DNA of 64,000 bases from contig JAQFVV010012477.1 of the NCBI GenBank assembly GCA_028023455.1, positions 1,797,501 to 1,861,500 on the forward strand, given 5' to 3'. Numbering within the stretch: the first letter of the stretch is position 1; every line of letters begins with the position of its first letter. The notes under the pieces were generated by a model, which was not told the DNA's origin, did no database searches, and saw only the letters and a program-made list of their open reading frames with translations. Of the stretch, positions 37,721-49,874 are shown one piece after another. The DNA comes from Epiperipatus broadwayi. Taxonomy: Eukaryota > Onychophora > Udeonychophora > Euonychophora > Peripatidae. Position numbers and translations under genes: made by a program.

Positions 37721-38120
37721 AACATGAAAATTAAGTTTGCTCTTATTTTCATTTTTTCTCACTTATAGTTTTGATATGTTTGATATTTGTCATGCTGTGT
37801 TATGAAAATAAATATTAAAATATAAATTTTGTTATAGTGTGCTTATACTGCGTATAACAATGCTTGGCATGGTTTGAGCAATAATAGGGTGCAGAGAATT
37901 AAATTCAAAGTCGAATAAATTTCAGTTAGCTTTTGTCATTTCCGTTTCTTGTAATTTTTATAAATTATTAAACAATACTTATTAACTATTATATATTTGA
38001 CATATATTAATATCAACAGATCATTCTATTATTTATTAATAGATTAGGAACGATAAACAGATAGATAAATAGATAGATAAAATCACGTCTTTCTTTAATA
38101 TATACAAAGTATGAAGATTG
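37721..38120. other. AT-rich DNA with a short GATA tract
   Basis: An imperfect (GATA)n tract lies at about 38056-38082. Otherwise unremarkable. Confidence 0.5.
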
Positions 38121-38124
38121 GCTA

Positions 38125-38335
38125 TCTTAATATAAAGCTGAGCATTGATTGTATATAGGTGTGAAGATGATAATCTGGACCAACTGACGAGTGCTGATTT
38201 AGCATGAAATACTTCTATTACTGGTTATTTATCTTTTCGACATGTGTGTGATCAAGTATATCAGTGGTATAAGATAGCACGGATGGTTGAGGGTCGTGTA
38301 AAAGTCTGAGTTCAAACCCTCTATATATTACATAT
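38125..38335 (+). repeat. A/B repeat family: single A unit
   Basis: Full-length A unit: 'gagcattgattgtatatagg', 'atctggaccaactgacgagt', 'gctgatttagcatgaaatac' and the B-box-like 'ctgagttcaaaccc' near 38308-38321. It is not followed by a B unit. Confidence 0.85.
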
Positions 38336-39560
38336 ATAAGTACAGCTATGAAAAAAGCCTGTACTGTAGGGGGGGAGGAGGAAAAAAAGATAAAATAAAT
38401 GTTTTTTATATTCTTCTGCCACCTATCGTATGCTTAGTTAATCAGTGCTTACCAAAAAATATAACATATTGCATTTAAATTTTCAAACCAAAATGTATAT
38501 CTGTTTTTTTTATTATCAATGTATCTAGCCATTTACACAGGCAGTAATACTACTAAGTTTCTAATATATACCTTTATCTCCATGTTTTATTCAAGCTAAA
38601 ATCCATAATTCATAATATACTGAAGTATTAAACATAAACCAACTTTCTTGGAAAACAATATAGATCTTATTCTGAATCATAATAATCTATTTTGTTTTCA
38701 TTGTTATATTTTGTCTTACAAGTGTTAAACTTATTTCACCCACACGTTTGACACAATCCACTTTATATAAACACATTTATGATGACCACTAACTATTTTT
38801 AAACTAAATATTTTTTAGCCTAGATATTATTAAATCCCAGTTAAAATTAATATACTTGATATTTAATTAAACACACACACACATATATATGGAGTTATTC
38901 GCATTCCTTATTATGTGTAATATCTTTTATAAATATATTAAACAAATGCCACTTCACCAAACATTTTTTTTGAAAATATGACAAAAATGTTTATTATAAC
39001 AAATTACTTGATATTTAAGCAACACAATTTGTTATAGAAACAAAAGCAAACATTTTTACATTCTATAATAAGATTGAATAATAATTATTACCAGATGGCA
39101 GTGCAATTAAATCCTTATTGACAGAATATTTTATAGCCCTTGCTTTTTATAAATGGGATTGAAATTTGAAGCTAAAAATAATCTGTTTTCTAGCTAGAAA
39201 CTGTCTTTAACTCCACTTTACTATCCATGACAAATATATAAAATTTGAAATAACAATGTTTTAAATTCCCATACAAAATTTCTAGAATATTTTGAAAAAT
39301 ATGGAGCGCTAACCACAAACTGTATATTTTAGTAACTTCAGTTATATATATACAATCATATTGCATTAAAATATTATCCACAAAAACTAAATTTTATTAA
39401 AATTATTTCACAACTATAGTATAATCTATTAACAAATAGATAAAACGTGGTTGTGGAAGAATTTTAGAAAGTTTACATTTTTGGCTAGTATTGTAATGTT
39501 ATATGAATTTTATTTCATTTATTATTACTAGTGTAACGTTAGACAAAATTAAATATATAT
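38336..39560. other. AT-rich DNA, nothing recognised
   Basis: Contains a poly(G) run near 38369 and a (CA)n tract at about 38871-38882. The minus ORF 39190-39381 has no recognisable motif. Confidence 0.5.
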
Positions 39561-39564
39561 ATAT

Positions 39565-41400
39565 GTAATGCATTGGAACTCGGCCTTTCAATTCCCCACA
39601 GCTATCCAATCCATCTTATATAACTGACACACATGACAATATATATGTGAAAAAGATAAATGATCTTCAGTATTCGCATTTCATGCTGAAACAGCACTTT
39701 TCAGTTAGTCCAAATTACCATCTTCAACACCCCACTGCTCAGTTTATATTATGATAGAAAATCTTCAAACTTTAATGGACAGCCTTCAATCTTCTCCATT
39801 CTCCAACTCTTCAGCCATCCATATCATTGAAAATCTGAAATGAAATGCACAAACCATTTGATAATGCCAATATTATTACAATAGCCATTTTGACTTTAAT
39901 TCAATCTGATCCTCATACAGGACTTTATTACATCCATTTAATTATACAGAAGAGCTATGGTCAGAATACAGATGTAATATTTAAGTACACAATTATTTTC
40001 TATTATAAAGAGACTTGAAATCAGAATTACAAACTCCCCACACCTATTTAATCCATCTTATACAACTGATACATATTACCACATACTTCTGAAAAATATA
40101 AATGAACTCCAATATATTCATTTTGTGGTAAACCAGCACTCATCACTTGATCCAGATTACCATCTCCGACACAAGTATACAATCACTGCCCAGTTTATAA
40201 TAAGATAGCAAATTTTCAAAATTTAATGGAAAAGCTTCAGTCTTCTTCACTCTCCAATTCTTCAGTCATTCGTATCATTGAAAATATTAGAATGAAATGT
40301 TCAATGCCCCTGATAATACAAATATGACTGTCATACCTATGTTGATCTTAAGTCAATTTGACCCCTCACTCATAGGATCTTAATATGTTTATTTAATTAT
40401 ACAGAAGAGGGATAGGCAAGATACATACTGAATATGTAATATTTAAATACATGTATATTGTCTATACAAAACTTAATGTAACCATAAGGGGCATCTAATC
40501 CATCTTATATAACTGGTTCACGATCACATACATGTGAAAAAGATAAATGATTTCCAATATGAATATTTTGACCATCCCTTTTCTGTATAATTAAATGGAC
40601 ATATTAATATTATATGTGTGAGGAATCAGATTGACATAAGATCAACATGGTTATGACAATAATATTGGCATTAACAAGAGCTTTGATCATTTTGTCTTTA
40701 CATTTTTAGTGATATGGATGACGGAAGAGTTAAAAAGTGGACAAGATTTTGTCCATTAACATTTGAAGATTTTCTATATTAACACACACTGAGCAGTCAT
40801 TGTATATATGTGTGTGTGTGTATGTGTGTTTGAGATGGTGATTTGGACCAATTAATGTACACTGGTTTAGCACAAAATAAATCTATCTTGGAGATCATTT
40901 ACTTTTTCACATATATGTGGTCATGCATATCAAATGTACAAGGTAGATTGTATAGCTGTGGGGATTTTAATGTCTGAGTTCATGCTCTTTATAACTACAT
41001 AAAATTGAATATAGACAATATACATGTATTGAAATATTACATTTCCAGCTTGTCTTCTGCTCATTCCTCTTCTATATAATTAAATGATAATAAGGTTCTA
41101 TATATGAGGGGTTTATATTAAGTTAAGGTTGACATAAGTATGACAATAATATTGGAATTATCATGGGTAATGAGCATTTCAACTTTAGATTTTCAAAGAT
41201 ATGTATGGCTGAAGAGTTGGAGAGTAGAGAAGATTGAAGCTTGTCCATTAATATTTGAAGATTTGCAATCTTAATATAAATTGAGTTGTAATTGTATAAA
41301 TGTGTTGGAGTTAATAATCTGAAGCAACTGATGAGTGCTGGTTCAGCATGAAATATGTATATTGGAGATCATTTATCTTTTTCATATGTATGTTATCATG
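39565..41400. repeat. Head-to-head array of ~450-bp A/B monomers
   Basis: Two full monomers and one partial lie on the minus strand (39575-39998, 40013-40462, about 40436-40563). At about 40564 the orientation flips, and B-A (40565-41065) then B-A truncated (41066-41400) follow on the plus strand. Recognition blocks on the minus side are 'caatccatcttatataactg', 'tctccaactcttcagccatc' and 'atttaattatacagaagagc'. The plus side shows their complements. Divergence between monomers is clear, so the array is old. An A unit contains an A-box-like string ('atcagttgtataag' in the family) about 55 bases before a B-box-like 'gagttcaagtcc', suggesting that A derives from a tRNA-type SINE. The ORF 41335-41538 starts inside the last unit and is not a gene. 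Confidence 0.85.
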
Positions 41401-41858
41401 TGTAAAAGCAAACTGCTCAAGTGTAAAAAACTACAAAATAACATATTTAAAGTAAATATTACTCACAATTCCATTCACTTCCTATACACCCTTAATAAGA
41501 AAATAACTTTAAATAAGTTAATTGCTTCAGATTCATAAAATTTTAATAATAACAATTCTTTAATTCTTCTCATTATTTCATTTCTTTCAAAGAAGATAAC
41601 CATAGTTTCATGAAAATTAAAAAATTACATAAAATTAAAAAAGATACAGGTCACACTATTCATTTTGATGAAAGCTAAGGTTGTCTTCTTTTAGAAAAAT
41701 GAAATAAATAGGAGAATTAAATAATAATTATTATTAAAAGTTTATGTTTCTGAAGCAATTAACATTTTTAAAAGTTAGTGAAACCATTGGTAGTGTTTTA
41801 GTGTTAATCTTCTAGGCTATCTGTTTGAGTTGTGAATTTGCAGTAAATTTGACTATAT
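41401..41858. other. AT-rich DNA left of the LTR element
   Basis: Plain DNA; no target-site duplication for the LTR element could be identified here. Confidence 0.45.
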
Positions 41859-41861
41859 ATA

Positions 41862-42317
41862 TATTTTTATGGATACCTCCATATCCCCTTCAATACATAG
41901 TACATACCATGAGTCCCAAACATAATTCAAGACCCATAATGTTAGTGACTTATTAATTAACAGATTAGTAAATGTTAGGTCACATAAATTGATAAACCAA
42001 TAACTACAATCTACATTTAAATTCGTAGCCTAAATAAACAAAGATTTAAACTAAATCTATCAAAGATACATGACAACTAAATACTTACAACCATTACTAT
42101 TAAAGGTGTTATGATTGCAGTCCTAACATAACAATACCTACTAGATTGGATGAGTGAATGCAATCAAGAAATAAAAAAAAGCTAATATGATTAAAGAAGA
42201 AAAACAATAAAATATATATATAAATTTTCTTTTTGTATCATTATTAACAAATTATTTACTCAATATTTAGGAAAGATGTCATAACAATGAAGTAAAAGGA
42301 TGAGAATGAACATGCTG
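41862..42317 (+). repeat. 5' LTR
   Basis: Direct repeat of 47057-47514. Shared blocks are 'aattcaagacccat.atgtta', 'acaaagatttaaactaaatc', 'gtgttatgattgca' and 'aatgaagtaaaaggatga'. Both copies end in 'catgctg'. The exact 5' edge is blurred by a TA run. Confidence 0.75.
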
Positions 42318-44585
42318 GAATTGACCAATGAGCTTTCATAAAAAAGAATAAAAAATATTCTATTATCTGCAGAAGATGCTACAATTCCCTATGCAAAAGA
42401 GTTGAATCTAAAGTTCAAAGACAAGTGTTGATCAAGTCTGCATGGCAATATTATCAAAACTCATATATAAATATCCAGAAAGTGAGGGTAAATGTAGACA
42501 ACTCAATATAACTAAATAAAGAATTTGAAAGTAAAGTCTTCATAAATAATACTAAATAATTTCTAAAATTATCATTTATTCCCTATTAGAGATCACAAAA
42601 CCTAGATCTGAAAGTATGCAATAATATAAAATCATTGCCAATACTCCATTACTTAAGCAAATATAATTAATGGGGTAAACAAACATCCAATGCCGATGCA
42701 AGAAATACATAAGGGAAAAAAGTCATCATCCATGGAGGTATGTCTTGTCAATATCTGCATGAAGTTGGCTTAACATTCCATACCATTACTTATAAAAATC
42801 AAGCCAATTCTTAATGAAGTCATCTTATAACTCTTCATTTCAAATCACCAATTCTAAGGCTATTAAAGACATCCGACCTAACAAATATTCTAGAATGCTT
42901 ATGAGCTACTATCTAAGTGTAAATGAACCACCATGGATTACTGGGACAAGACATCAGGACACTTTCTATATAACCTTTAAAGCCAAGTTAAAATTAGCAT
43001 CATCTACATTATTTATTTGTATATTAGATATAATGGTTTTGGTTTTTTTTTACTTTAATATAGGAGTAAAAAGATTCAATCTTAGTGTTGAAGAGTAATG
43101 GAAAGAAGAAATATCTTTATTCATAATGATAAGATTAATCAAATAAATGTATGACAATTCTTGATTGTGCAATAACCCGATCAATATCAAAAGAGAAAAA
43201 GTAAGATGTTATCTAATACATATATAATTTAAACCTGATATATGCTTGTGTTAACTGTTTCATTTTCATCTTTTTTTTTCATATCTTGTTAATTATTTGT
43301 GTCATGAATGGACTTTCTCATTTATAGCACAAACATTGTACATAAGAAAGGGGATCCTATGATGTCAAATAGGGTTTAACAGAGTAAACTAATCAAATAA
43401 ATGTATAGTAATTTTATATATAGTATGAAAATTATACAGGTTGATCAAGAATTTGAGTGGCTATTCCTTGTGAGATCAGGATTTGGGATACTGTTAGAAA
43501 CCAAGTATAAACAAAGAATAACCGTGAATGCCTAAGTGAATGTTTCCCAATCTTGTTTTAATTTTTTCTCTGTTTAAATACTAATCATTATATATCATTC
43601 AAACGTTAATATATGATTCTGGTTTATTTTTCTGTAGTCAAATTTTAATTAGTTCATATCCACCCACATATTTATGATCATTTTATTTATATACACGATC
43701 TCATATTCACTCCAATTAGCAAACATTTGTTTATTTAACACTCGCTCATACTCCGGTGATACAAATATGATCTGAAATAGATTATTACACAAATTCTCCC
43801 AGGGTTTGAAATCTGAAATAGTGGAAGTGAAGTGCAATATGGATGAGGTTAATTAAGTGTAGAATTAATATTTAGTTAGTTCTTAATCTCTTTTTTCCTA
43901 GGTGTGAATTCAATGTGTGTGTGTGTGGGGGGGGTATGCATAACTACAAGCAACAAAGAGGTATTTCTCTATCCAGGTATTTTTCTATTCATCAGTAGAA
44001 ACCCATTAACCTATTTGCATACTGAAAATGGCCTATTCCATTCCATATGGTGCATCCAATCTTTGGGCATGAAATACATATTTCAATATTGCAGTTTTGA
44101 GCACATTTTATTATATATGAGATACATATGACATTACCAATTCTTAGCCTTGAAAATTGTATAGCAGTATCACCCTCCACTATATGTATGAAATATATTC
44201 AGTGACTGATTAATATGATTTTGTATTAATACACAATTTTATTTTTTAATCATTACAATCAAACATAAACCTAATTTAAAATTCATACAGATATAAGGAA
44301 TTGAATTTGAATACAGAAATGTACCATGAATTTAAAACACAAAACATAAGTAGTTCAACAAGTTAACGAGTTGAAATGAGATTATATAGTTAAAAAAGAG
44401 TCAAATAAAACAACAATTCCTATAAATGTAAAATCATAGTTTGACAAGAATAGTAGAAGTGACTGTGCTGATGTAAACTATAATTAGAAATATTTGATAT
44501 AGTTTGAAAGTTAAAATAAGTAGAATAATAAATTAAACAAAAATAGTAATGGAGAAAATTTATGATTTATAGGAATGAAATTAAA
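42318..44585. other. Leader region of the LTR element
   Basis: No primer-binding site complementary to a common tRNA end was recognised. A plus ORF at 42814-43098 (94 codons) and overlapping small ORFs at 43904-44131 (plus) and 43649-43837 and 43992-44180 (minus) have no recognised domain. The segment 'aatcaaataaatgtat' appears at about 43137 and 43394. Part of this may be DNA inserted into the element later. Confidence 0.35.
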
Positions 44586-45810
44586 ATGCTTCGAACAAAA
44601 ACAATTAGTGAAAAAGAAAACGAATGTGAAATGCAAAGTGATGTAGTTAGGTAAGATGTAGTGGATAATATTTTAGGGCATATAGAAAAAGAAGAGAACA
44701 TGGATGTATTTGGGGGAACTTCATTATTAAATATCTAAATCCCAGAAACTAATGAAACTCCAGATAAACCTAAGGATGCTAATGATTGGACATTTAATCA
44801 AATAATATTGGTAATGGTGCAAATGTTCACATGTCTGGAGTCAGACATAAAAACAGACCAGCAACAGATGTTCACACATATGGACAAGATGAAGGCAGAT
44901 ATATTCATAAAGATGGAAAATATATCTGAAAAGATAAGAGTAGATCAGCAACAAGTGGCTGAAGACATAACAGGTGACTTGTCCAAAAAATTAGTTCAAA
45001 AATGGAGATGAAGGCTGAAATGTTGCAAATACAAACTGACCTTATCAACAAGATACAAAAACTTGAAAAAGTTGGAAAGAAGTTTGAAAATAAAATAAAC
45101 ACTATGGCCATTGAAATAAAACAAACAGGTAATAATTCCAAACCTAAATTGGAATTAAATTTAGAAGAACCTAAATTTGATCATGGTTTAGCTAATGAAT
45201 TTGTAAAAATTAAAATAAATTCAAATACTAAAAATATTAGTAAAGTTCTCACTATAAAAACATCAGGGATAAATGAAATTGATAAATGTCTGGAATTAGT
45301 TCAATAAATTGACATTTATCATAAAATTACCTTTGAAATATTTTTAGGGATGATGTTCAGAAATTAATTGACAGCTATTATAATGGAATACTTCCACATC
45401 ATGATATTTTTACAGATTAGAATGTCACAATTATGATAAAGTTTTGTGAAACTTTAAATGAAATGACCATGCTTAATTATTTTAGATATCAATTAAGAAC
45501 TTTGAAAGTCTTGTATAATGGCAACCACAATCGAAATCAAAAGATTAATAAAAAATTACCTAAAATTAGAATACCAATCAGTAAAAATCCAAAAGGTATA
45601 TTTCATAAAGTATATAATACTTATGAAGGCCCATTCACTTTCATTAGGTGTGCAAACACAAATGCTTAATAAACTTATGATAAAAATGGATGTAAAGGAT
45701 TACAACCAAGGTTTTGGAAACCTAATCATGAAAATCCATTTTTTGTAGTAAATCATTTTAATATTCATTACAAATCTATAAAATATAAATATGAATTCAT
45801 GTAAGGGGTC
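44586..45810 (+). pseudogene. Broken gag-like ORF of the LTR element
   Basis: The frame opening at the ATG at 44586 has two in-frame stops before 44808, is then open to 45011, continues in another frame at 45002-45307, and after one more shift runs from about 45350 to 45810 with a few stops. Order of content: an acidic N-terminus; a long coiled coil (44808-45110, repeated 'DQQQ' and 'DKMKADIFIKMENISEKI'); then a capsid-like region. That region includes 'DDVQKLIDSYYNGILPHHDI' and a Pro-rich 'KKLPKIRIPISKNPKG' recalling the 'GLP..IR' motif of Gypsy gag proteins. No CCHC zinc knuckle is clear. An alternative reading of the last part ('EGPFTFIRCANTNA') as an integrase C-terminus cannot be excluded. 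At least two frameshifts and several stops make it non-functional. Confidence 0.55.
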
Positions 45811-47045
45811 TTTGGATTCTGATCAATCAGTTCGAAGGATGAAAGTGTTAAGGACAAAAATGCACAACATAGAATTGATTTTAAAAATATATTTGAGGAG
45901 TGAATTCTTAGAAATAAATCATAGCTTTATTTCTAGAACCCATAAGGAAGTATACCATTATCACGGAAATGGAGACTGATAACTTTGTTAAGTTGTTCTA
46001 TTCATGAGCGCTATTCAGAAGTGAGTGACAACTAACACATTTAATGGATGCCAGAAAAAATCCAGCCAGTCTCAAGATTAAAGAGCAGGATTGGCACTAT
46101 TAAATAAGCCTATATATAAATAATACATAAGTTAGCTAAAACTAAATTTAGCTGTAGATAATTGGATCTTTCACTATATAAACTTTTGTTATACAATTAT
46201 ATAAACTATAAATATGGCCTTAAGTAACTTAGACCTGATAACACCAAGTATATCACTAAAGACACTGTGTGTGAAAGAAGCTCCTGAGAATAGATCAAAA
46301 GCAAGTAATCCAAATCTGAGTGTTACATGATAGGCTGGCTAATAATTACATGCCAATTTTCGTCCATAATTTTTTTGTAAAAAGGAAATTTTTTTTTTTT
46401 AAATGGAATGGAATTAAAAAAAAAGTAAATGAAAATGCACTTAAACATACCCCAAATTTATTATATAACCCCATGCCTATGCTTGCTGAATCACCCATCA
46501 AACTAGAAAAAGATTGCATGGAGGCATATAACAAAATGCTAGCAATGAGAAAAAGATGCAGTTAATTCAAAAAGAAAGTTAATTAACATTTTAAAATAAG
46601 TGAATTTTTTTTATTAAGACATCCATGTAAGCAAGCCCAAAGAATTGATCCTCAAATTTTGATATTTATATAATGCACCATTTTCAATCAGCAAATGCAC
46701 TAGGTCAAATGCATATTAGGTAGATAAGGGTGATGTTTTGCATCTACAATGCCCGAATCTTGAAGCCATATCACAGAGACAAAATAACAAACTTGTCACC
46801 AACTTAAAAGAAAATACGAGGCTACAAAATACAAATACAAACTCAAATAATAGCCAACAATATTTATACTTGATCGAAGTTTTATATTAACCAGTAACTT
46901 GATTAAAACTATTGTTGAGCAAACATGGATAGGGGAATAAATCATGACTGACTCAAGAAAAGTAAAAATTATAGTCCTAACTTAGCCTAACCCTGAAAAA
47001 GTAAAAAGTTAAATAATTGAAGATATATCCCATCTTTAATATCTT
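45811..47045 (+). other. 3' part of the LTR element, fragmented frames
   Basis: Plus-strand frames stay semi-open (for example 46320-46565, with 'HTPNLLYNPMPMLAESP', and 46700-46870), and may be what is left of a longer coding region. I recognise no protease, reverse transcriptase or integrase residues. The region ends at a purine run just before the right LTR. Confidence 0.35.
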
Positions 47046-47056
47046 TACTGGGGGAT

Positions 47057-47514
47057 GTGTTATAGATACATCCATCACTCCTCCAATACCTAGTACTCAC
47101 TATGAGACTCAACCATAATTCAAGACCCATGATGTTAGCATCTTATTAATTATCAGATTAGTAAATATTAATGCACATAAATGGACACATCATTATCTAT
47201 AAACTACATTTAAAATCCTAATCTAAGTAGACAAAGATTTAAACTAAATCTATCAAACAAACATGACAACTAACTGCTTACAACCACTACTATTACATGT
47301 GTTATGATTGCAAGCACAACACAACAATACTTACTAGATCAGATGAGTGAACACAATCAAGAAAAAACAAACAAATATTAAAGTAGAAAAAAAATCAAAT
47401 AAAAAAAATATATAAAAATTTTCTTTTCATATCATTTATTAACAAATTATTTACATCAATATTTAGTAAAGATGTCATCAACAATGAAGTAAAAGGATGA
47501 ACATAAACATGCTG
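47057..47514 (+). repeat. 3' LTR
   Basis: Direct repeat of the 5' LTR. It starts after 'ctgggggatg' with 'tgttatagatacatcc' and ends in 'catgctg', after which the two copies stop matching. Confidence 0.75.
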
Positions 47515-48650
47515 TTATTCGGAAAGTACGACTAACCCTTGAATGATGGTCTATCTTATCATAGATCTATATAACACTGAATAGGAGGAGTCTCAAGATC
47601 TATAAGCAACTCTCAACAGACCAACAAATATAGACAGCCAGAGTACAAATTAATGACCAGAGTTAATTGTTAAAATATAGTTTCAAATTGTCTTCCATGT
47701 AAATTTGAGTTTATTAAATTGGAATGGGAAATGATCATCATTTATAGGAATTAAAGATATGGGATAAAAACTAGTTAGTAAATACAAATGAAGGATGATC
47801 ATGCTCATACAATCATTAAACATTAAATATGTAAACCACTTTGTTATAAAGAATTATGAATAATGATCATCATCAAAATCAATTTGTTAAATATTAAATA
47901 TTAAATCAAATTAGTTGTTTGTTATTTGATTTTTTTTCAATTTCCAATTTATCACACTATATGTAAATCCAATGCACATATCAGATTCTGAATAATCATA
48001 CCTTGAAATAGAGTACATGTACATGCTCCCTGAGTTTGAACTCTGTCAGCTTGAAACACACATAAATAATACATTATACTATATATATATATATATTGAA
48101 CTGGGTCCCTCTGAAAGCAGCATATTCTTTTTAGGTTTAAAAACCTTTTAACATTTAACCTCTTACCTTTTGGCTTTAACATGACAGAAATAGACATGCC
48201 CTTCAAGAAAAGGGGAGAATACCATTAAAAGCATAACCATCAATGATACCCATGGGCATATAAAACTATGCAAAACATAACAATCACATTTCCAGACTGT
48301 GGCCCACCTCAACTGCTGGATTCAAACTCCTACCATCCAAAACATTTTATTTTATTTGAGGATCAACCTCAGGCACCAGCCAGTCATAGGTTATATAGTC
48401 AGCATGCTTTGGATTACAGGCACACAAACCAGGACTTGAAATATCCCATGGCTAGCACATGCACTTAACCAGGGTCCAGCACATTTAACTTAACACATAA
48501 AAATAACTATACACTTAAATTAAAAGTGACACAGTGACAAGAGAGAAAAACACTAGACCAAATAATGTTTAAGCAAACATTAACATTTATTCAAACACAC
48601 TTATATCTAATATAATATAACAATATAATATTGAAATTTACAAAACAATA
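47515..48650. other. DNA right of the LTR element, partly less AT-rich
   Basis: At about 48010-48060, the minus strand reads 'cagagttcaaactcaggg', similar to a polymerase III B box. At about 48290-48480 a less AT-rich patch contains 'ctggattcaaactcc', another B-box-like string. No cloverleaf or partner copy is visible, so no SINE is called. ORFs 47952-48206 (minus) and 48268-48468 (plus) look like chance. Confidence 0.35.
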
Positions 48651-48654
48651 TATA

Positions 48655-49870
48655 TATATGATAAACAAAACAAGTTATAAATTTCGTAACTTGTTCTTAG
48701 CTTGCATTTTTATGATCACTAAATGGAGCTTTACCAATAGCCCCTAACAAGCTTTTGTTTACATAAACACAGAGATAGAATTCAATATCTCTTTTGTTGT
48801 CTCCAACCTTCAGACCATGGTTTCAAGCTAATTGAATCATCTCAGTGAAGGGTAGGAAGAACTAGAAACTAAATCTAAATACTAACTCTATAATCAGCAT
48901 TTATGAAACATGTTTTTATCAGTCTCAAAGCATGAATTTTTCAGATACATAAATATCTTTAAATCCAGCTAAACAAACTAGACAGATATATGAGTCTGAA
49001 ATCAGTTCAGTTTCACCATATAGTAAAAGCCTCTGCAGTATATATCATTACAAAAACCTTCAAGGATACATTTATGATAAACAAAACAAGTTATAAATTT
49101 CGTAACTTGCTCTTAGCTTGCATTTTATGATCACTAGATGGAGCTTTACCAATGGCTCCTAACAAGCTTTTGTTTACATAAATGCTATTTAGCTGGATTT
49201 GAAGATATTTATGTATTTGAAAAATTCATGCTTTCAAACTGATAGAAACATGTTTCATAAATGCTGATTTTAGAGTTAGTATTTAGATATAGTTTCTAGT
49301 TCTTCCTACGCTTCACTGAGGTGAACCAACTAGCTCAAAACCATGGTCTGAAGGTTGGAGACAATGAAAGAGATATTGAATTTTATCTCTCAGCATTTAT
49401 GTAAACAAAACCTTGTTAGGAGCTATTGGTAAAGCTCCATCTAGTGATCATAAAATGCAAGCTAAGAGCAAGTTATGAAATTTATAACTTCTTTTGTTTA
49501 TCATAAATGTACCCTTGAACATTTTTGCAATGATATATATTGCAGAGGCTTTTACTATATGGTGAAACTGAACTGATTTCAGACCCATATAGCTGTCTAG
49601 TTTGTTTAGCTGGATTTGAATATATTTACATATCTGAAAAATTCATGCTTTCAAACTGATAAAAACATGTTTCATAAATGCTGATTGTAGAGTTAGTATT
49701 TAGATCTAGTTTCTAGTTCTTCCTACCCTTCACTGAGGTGAGCCAACTAGCTCAAAACCATGGTCTGAAGGCTGGAGACAATGAAAGAGATATTGAATGC
49801 TATCTCTCTCAGCATTTATGTAAACAAAAGCTTGTTAGGAGCTATTGGTAAAGCTCCATCTAGTGATCAT
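48655..49870. mobile_element. Head-to-head repeat element P3, ~417-bp monomers
   Basis: Plus-strand monomer at about 48658-49073, then a partial second one (49074-49185) restarting at 'atgataaacaaaacaagtta'. From about 49186 the orientation flips: an inverted partial monomer runs to about 49515, and a second inverted one to 49870. Shared blocks are 'aacaagcttttgtttacata', 'gaccatggtttcaagcta' (complement 'tagctcaaaaccatggtc') and 'atttatgaaacatgttttta'. Arms differ by several percent, so it is real genomic sequence rather than a read artefact. Layout matches P2 and the A/B array, although the sequences are unrelated. No ORF, and no clear target-site duplication. Confidence 0.85.
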
Positions 49871-49874
49871 ATAT

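Larger units (their letters stand above)
41862..47514 (+). mobile_element. Old LTR retrotransposon, gag-like ORF only, no recognisable pol
   Basis: Two direct repeats of about 455 bp bound a 4.7-kb interior, and a purine-rich 'actgggggatg' sits just before the right repeat, as a polypurine tract should. The interior has a ~2.2-kb leader without recognised coding, then a broken gag-like frame (44586-45810), then about 1.2 kb of fragmented frames. No reverse transcriptase, RNase H or integrase motif was found, so the element is non-autonomous or heavily deleted. The repeats differ at many sites (rough identity 80% by eye), so the insertion is old. I could not find a primer-binding site or target-site duplication. 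Gag style suggests a Ty3/Gypsy relative. Confidence 0.7.

Noticed and set aside
42814-43098. 94-codon ORF with a hydrophobic segment, possibly a small membrane protein
   Set aside because: It lies inside the LTR element's leader, shows no recognised domain, and has no evidence of its own promoter or conservation.
48290-48480. Patch resembling a primate Alu ('ggattacaggcacac')
   Set aside because: Only a dozen or so bases match; order and flanks do not follow Alu, and the rest of the window is not primate-like.
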